DNA from: an uncultured Flavobacteriales bacterium
GTDB lineage: Bacteria > Bacteroidota > Bacteroidia > Flavobacteriales_D > Sanyastnellaceae
Reading direction: 5' to 3'
Length of the DNA stretch: 10,314 nt
NCBI GenBank assembly: GCA_937897625.1
Contig: CALCNZ010000253.1
Location: forward strand, 1-10,314
The translations under genes were made by a program, and so were the position numbers. The notes under the pieces are model-generated. The model ran no database searches and was not told where the DNA came from. It saw only the letters and a program-made list of their open reading frames with translations. Position 1 is the first letter of the stretch. Each line of letters begins with the position of its first letter. Of the stretch, positions 7,534-10,314 are shown piece by piece.

Positions 7534-8624
7534 GCCAACTCAATTTTGTTTCCGGGTAAAGAACGCACCACGCCTTTCAATTCCAATTTCAACAAGTGCA
7601 GCGCTAAATTTTCTCCTTCGAATTTCCATTTCAACACGTCTAAATCAAGTGAATGTTCTCTTCGGAGCAAATTGAAAATCTTCGTTTCTTCAGCACTCAA
7701 TTCCGGAATGACCAATTGTGTTGCCTTCTCTGTTAACTGCCAATTCATGAGCACGCACAGCTCTTCAGCCGAGGTTACCAAGTGAGCCTTTTGTTGACGA
7801 ATAAGATTGTTGCACCCTCTGCTATAGGCGTCATTCGCGCGTCCGGGCAATGCAAAAACTTCCTTGTTGAAGTCGTTTGCGAAATTCGCCGTTACAAGCG
7901 CACCTCCTTTTGCAGCCGACTCTACCACTAGCAGCGCATCTGAAAGTGCAGCTATGCACCTGTTTCGCGTCTGAAAATACTCGCGTTCGGCTTTCACACC
8001 AGGAGCCAATTCAGAGAATACCAATCCAGACTCTTCGATACGCGGCACCAACTTTCTATTCTCTCTCGGATAAACATTCTCATGCCCGTTCGCCATGCAC
8101 GCCCACGTGACCATGTTGTTCTCCAACGCAGAAGAATGCGCTTGCGCATCTATGCCCAGTGCAAGCCCGCTTATGACCACCACATCCAATTCACGCAAGG
8201 AAGCAATGAGTTCATGGCAGAAAGATCTGCCGTATGCGGTCGCATTGCGCGTTCCGACAATCCCAATTGTTCGTGCAGGGTTCACTTCACCATTCCCTCT
8301 TTTAAAAAGAAAAACTGGCGCATCGTCGAAGTACTTCAATCTGTTGGGGTAGTGTGCGCATTCGAAACTTACTAGTTCAATTTTATGTTGAAGGGCTTCG
8401 TTCATTTCGCGCTCGGCCTTCTTCAGAAATTCGGTTTTCTTTTCTGAATCGAATTTAAAACGAATGGGAAGTTCCCATTTTGAAATGGGTGTTTGAAAGG
8501 CCAACTCTGCTGAACCGAATTTCTCTATTAGTTTTCGAAAGCGAATGGGACCTAAATGTGGCACATTAGCAAGTGCCAGCGTATAAAAAAGTTGATTGGT
8601 ATTTGACATGCGCACAAAATTCAT
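7530..8624 (-). CDS. dprA: DNA-processing protein DprA
   Basis: DprA (Smf) binds incoming single-stranded DNA and loads RecA during natural transformation; it is also widespread in non-competent bacteria. The 364-residue protein has an N-terminal helical domain (about 10-60), the Rossmann-like DNA-binding core (about 85-290) and a C-terminal winged-helix (about 305-364). Core motifs are IVGTRNATAYGR (122-133), SGLALGIDAQAH (152-163), RNRCIAALSDALLVVES (220-236), GGALVTA (240-246) and LPGRANDAYSRGCNNLI (259-275). ATG at 8624 and ATG at 8609 are both possible; the shorter form begins MSNTNQLFY and looks more like the family. It follows hemD by 48 bases on the same strand and overlaps the stop of the convergent permease gene by four bases. 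Two motifs are slightly unusual: TWACMANG (173-180) and FQTRNR (217-222), where relatives tend to have a Val/Leu-rich strand and FPRRNR. Confidence 0.95.
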   Translation of the reverse strand: MNFVRMSNTNQLFYTLALANVPHLGPIRFRKLIEKFGSAELAFQTPISKWELPIRFKFDSEKKTEFLKKAEREMNEALQHKIELVSFECAHYPNRLKYFDDAPVFLFKRGNGEVNPARTIGIVGTRNATAYGRSFCHELIASLRELDVVVISGLALGIDAQAHSSALENNMVTWACMANGHENVYPRENRKLVPRIEESGLVFSELAPGVKAEREYFQTRNRCIAALSDALLVVESAAKGGALVTANFANDFNKEVFALPGRANDAYSRGCNNLIRQQKAHLVTSAEELCVLMNWQLTEKATQLVIPELSAEETKIFNLLRREHSLDLDVLKWKFEGENLALHLLKLELKGVVRSLPGNKIELA

Positions 8625-8644
8625 GAAAGGCGTTGAACGCTTTC
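8625..8644. repeat. Near-perfect palindrome just upstream of dprA
   Basis: GAAAGGCGTT (8625-8634) and AACGCTTTC (8636-8644) are inverted copies apart from one extra G, centred on 8635. It sits in the 48-base hemD-dprA gap and touches the first possible dprA start codon. As RNA it could form a stem of about eight pairs with a bulge and a three-base loop, covering the longer start but leaving ATG 8609 free. It has no T-run, so it is not a convincing terminator. It may be an operator-like dyad or chance. Confidence 0.35.
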
Positions 8645-8672
8645 ACAAACACTTATGCCATAAAAGAGAATA

Positions 8673-9416
8673 TTATTTCTGCTGAATGAACAATTCAATA
8701 GCCTTACTCATGCTTGGCGCCTTTGGGTTAGGTGCCATAACATCTATGCGAAGCTTTGCATTCTCTACCGCCTGAGCAGTGGTTTGTCCGAATACCGCAA
8801 TCTTCGTTGTGTTTTGTTTGAACTTCGGGAAGTTTTTGTACAACGATTCAATATCAGATGGAGAGAAGAAAACCAACATGTCGTATTTAACATCGGCCAA
8901 ATCGCTCAAATCGCTGCACACTGTTTTGTACATGACCGCCTTCGAGAAATCTATTTTTTCTTTTGCTAAAGTTTCCGGTATACTTGGCTTCAACATATCT
9001 GAACAAGGAAGCATGAACTTTTCAGTTTTATGCTTCTTTACGAAATCCATTATCTCTGCAAATGTTCCATTGCCGTAGAAAATTTTTCTTTTTCTAAACT
9101 GAGTATACTTCTGTAGATAAAAAGCAATGGCTTCGCTCAAGCAAAAATATTTCGTTGCATCGGAAACAGTAATGCGTAATTCTTTCGCTAAACGGAAATA
9201 GTGATCAACAGCATTTCTACTCGTGAACAATACCGAAGGATGCTCTGCGTAATCGATTCGCTGCTGACGAAAGTCTTGTCCACTCAGGCCTTCAACATGT
9301 ACGAAAGGACGATAATCAATTTTTAACTTATGCTTTTTCGCAAGATCTACGTATGGGTTTTTATCGGACCCTGGATCTTGTTGCGTAATTAAAATTGTTT
9401 TAATTTTCTCTGCCAT
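8673..9416 (-). CDS. hemD: Uroporphyrinogen-III synthase
   Basis: HemD closes hydroxymethylbilane into uroporphyrinogen III with inversion of ring D, the common precursor of heme and siroheme, in the cytosol. The 247-residue protein has the two-lobed layout: residues about 1-40 and 160-247 form one lobe, 45-155 the other. Sequence is weakly conserved in this family, but typical spots are visible: VLFTSRNAVDHYF (62-74), FYGNGTF (113-119), LVFFSPSDIESLYKNF (181-196), AVFGQTTAQA (207-216) and APNPKAPSMSKAI (228-240). The adjacent DUF4271 gene upstream, separated by 22 bases, is a recurrent neighbour in Bacteroidota and supports the call. Other heme genes are not in the window. The start ATG at 9416 has no clear Shine-Dalgarno. 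The gene probably belongs to the rluB-like, DUF4271, hemD, dprA transcription unit. Confidence 0.9.
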   Translation of the reverse strand: MAEKIKTILITQQDPGSDKNPYVDLAKKHKLKIDYRPFVHVEGLSGQDFRQQRIDYAEHPSVLFTSRNAVDHYFRLAKELRITVSDATKYFCLSEAIAFYLQKYTQFRKRKIFYGNGTFAEIMDFVKKHKTEKFMLPCSDMLKPSIPETLAKEKIDFSKAVMYKTVCSDLSDLADVKYDMLVFFSPSDIESLYKNFPKFKQNTTKIAVFGQTTAQAVENAKLRIDVMAPNPKAPSMSKAIELFIQQK

Positions 9417-9438
9417 CTCTGAAGGTTGAGGATATCCT

Positions 9439-10110
9439 CTAAAAAACGTTTAGCCAAATTAGTTTCGAAAGCACTGCCCAAGGCAGAACTTCGAAGGTGC
9501 AAAGGTAAAAAAAGATATAGAAAAATGGTACACCCATTTGCATTGCTGAAAACATTGCTTGAATTGTACTTAAAAAGGGTACTGTTATCAATAAAATCAA
9601 AGACAAATTCAAGGCAATATCACTCACGCTTCCCGTTGAATAAACCGCCAATAGCAAGGGACCTGTTAGTGCCAGCACTGCAAATCGAGCCGTAAGTGCT
9701 AGATATTTATTGTAATCCTCCAAGGCCGTAGATGCACCCGCTGTAAAAAAGGCAACCAACCAAGTCATGACCCACTTTATTCCAAAAAGAACAACAACAA
9801 CCCCTACTCCAACAAGGAATTGATAAAAAGGCAATGACGTAAAAATGTTCGAAAAATATCGCTTACTCACCAAGGTTAGCACCAATCCGCCCATGAGAAA
9901 AAAGCAAATTAACATTCCGAAATTCTTCCAGGCGTGACCTTCTCTTCGTTCCTCTTGTTTAAAAAATCTTCTGCTGAGTACTGAACGCAAAATTGCACGT
10001 AAAACCGTGTTGTCTCGATTTACCCATGCAATAATCCCCAATGCGAAAACAAAGATGAGTATCATCCAGTCTTCAGAAAGTTGATTGGCTATGCGAACGG
10101 TAGGGTTCAT
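9439..10110 (-). CDS. DUF4271 family membrane protein
   Basis: This 223-residue protein of unknown function is dominated by hydrophobic helices at about residues 14-30, 63-81, 94-121, 138-157, 164-181 and 192-214, indicating a polytopic inner-membrane protein. A basic stretch between the first two helices (SRRFFKQEERREGHAWK, 46-62) is probably cytoplasmic. The C-terminal segment FFYIFFYLCTFEVLPWAVL (196-214) resembles the conserved end of DUF4271 proteins, which are typical of Bacteroidota and often sit beside hemD. Its ATG overlaps the stop of the upstream rluB-like gene by one base (TAATG, 10110), which suggests translational coupling, and hemD follows 22 bases later. No catalytic motif is visible. 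The position hints at a link to heme metabolism or membrane physiology, but this is only inference. Confidence 0.8.
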   Translation of the reverse strand: MNPTVRIANQLSEDWMILIFVFALGIIAWVNRDNTVLRAILRSVLSRRFFKQEERREGHAWKNFGMLICFFLMGGLVLTLVSKRYFSNIFTSLPFYQFLVGVGVVVVLFGIKWVMTWLVAFFTAGASTALEDYNKYLALTARFAVLALTGPLLLAVYSTGSVSDIALNLSLILLITVPFLSTIQAMFSAMQMGVPFFYIFFYLCTFEVLPWAVLSKLIWLNVF

Positions 10111-10314
10111 TAACGAATCATTTTCAAGAATCCGATTTCGCCATCTGTAAGTGGTCTGTATCTTCCTCTCGTTAATTCCTTCTTCGTTAAACCTGCATAC
10201 ATTACGCGATCTAGTTTCACTACCGTGTAACCGAAGTGTTCGAACATGCGACGAACAATTCTATTTCTTCCACTATGAATGCGAATACCCACTTGCTTCT
10301 TCGCGTTCACACCT
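10110..10314 (-). CDS. RsuA/RluB-family pseudouridine synthase (partial, 5' end off the right edge)
   Basis: Only the last 67 codons are visible. They encode the C-terminal part of a 23S/16S rRNA pseudouridine synthase of the RsuA/RluB/RluE/RluF family, recognised from IHSGRNRIVRRMFEHFGYTVVKLDRVMYAGLT, which contains the conserved GRNRxVRRM signature. The catalytic aspartate motif (GRLDxxTxGLLL in relatives) and the S4 RNA-binding domain would lie upstream, outside the window. RluB is the usual family member in this group and the most likely identity, but the visible part does not separate it from RluE/RluF. The GTG at 10310 is an internal valine codon, since the open frame continues through GGT to the edge. 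Its stop (TAA) overlaps the DUF4271 start by one base, making it the first visible gene of the minus-strand operon. Confidence 0.88.
   Translation of the reverse strand, partial: GVNAKKQVGIRIHSGRNRIVRRMFEHFGYTVVKLDRVMYAGLTKKELTRGRYRPLTDGEIGFLKMIR

Noticed and set aside
10110..10310. Small complete gene starting at GTG 10310
   Set aside because: The frame stays open to the window edge and the protein is plainly the C-terminal end of a longer pseudouridine synthase.
1..10314. Mobile element, CRISPR, toxin-antitoxin or defence system
   Set aside because: No direct-repeat array, terminal inverted repeats, transposase, integrase or small toxin/antitoxin pair was seen; every long frame is explained by core metabolic or housekeeping genes.

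Overview
The window looks like ordinary chromosomal backbone from a member of the Bacteroidota, most likely the Flavobacteriales or a close relative. The evidence is the alternative complex III (ACIII) genes with their displaced Tat leader, a DUF4271-hemD gene pair, Bacteroidota-type promoters (TTTG, about 19 bases, TAnnTTTG), the lack of obvious Shine-Dalgarno sequences, and a moderate GC content. Coding density is very high. The longest gene-free stretch is the roughly 200-base divergent intergenic region at 3256-3466. I see no tRNA, rRNA, CRISPR array, insertion sequence, phage gene or plasmid gene.

Layout. (1) Positions 1-3255, minus strand: actA followed by actB (cut by the left edge). 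These are the first two subunits of ACIII, the quinol-oxidising complex that replaces cytochrome bc1 in many Bacteroidota. ActA carries six CXXCH heme sites; the visible part of ActB has a variant Tat signal followed by a lipobox-like cysteine. (2) Positions 3256-3466: divergent promoter region serving actA leftward and a SPOR-domain gene rightward. (3) Positions 3455-7533, plus strand: a secreted SPOR-domain protein, homogentisate 1,2-dioxygenase (hmgA), 4-hydroxyphenylpyruvate dioxygenase (hppD) and a LolC/LolE-type ABC permease. hmgA and hppD overlap by ATGA and encode two consecutive oxygenase steps of tyrosine breakdown; the permease starts at GTG three bases after hppD. (4) Positions 7530-10314, minus strand: transcribed in the order rluB-like pseudouridine synthase (cut by the right edge), DUF4271 membrane protein, hemD (uroporphyrinogen-III synthase), dprA (DNA uptake and recombination). 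Genes here are separated by -1, 22 and 48 bases, so this is probably one operon. It meets the plus-strand operon tail to tail with overlapping stop codons.

How they fit together: ACIII passes electrons from quinol through hemes to oxidases, and HemD makes the tetrapyrrole precursor of those hemes. HppD and HmgA turn hydroxyphenylpyruvate into maleylacetoacetate, which feeds central metabolism. The remaining genes are housekeeping: envelope lipoprotein handling, peptidoglycan-linked SPOR function, rRNA modification and DNA processing. I found no convincing new system. The points most worth a second look are the low-complexity Ala/Pro/Val segment in ActB, the six-heme ActA layout, the promoter that decides the SPOR gene start, and the hemD-DUF4271 linkage.
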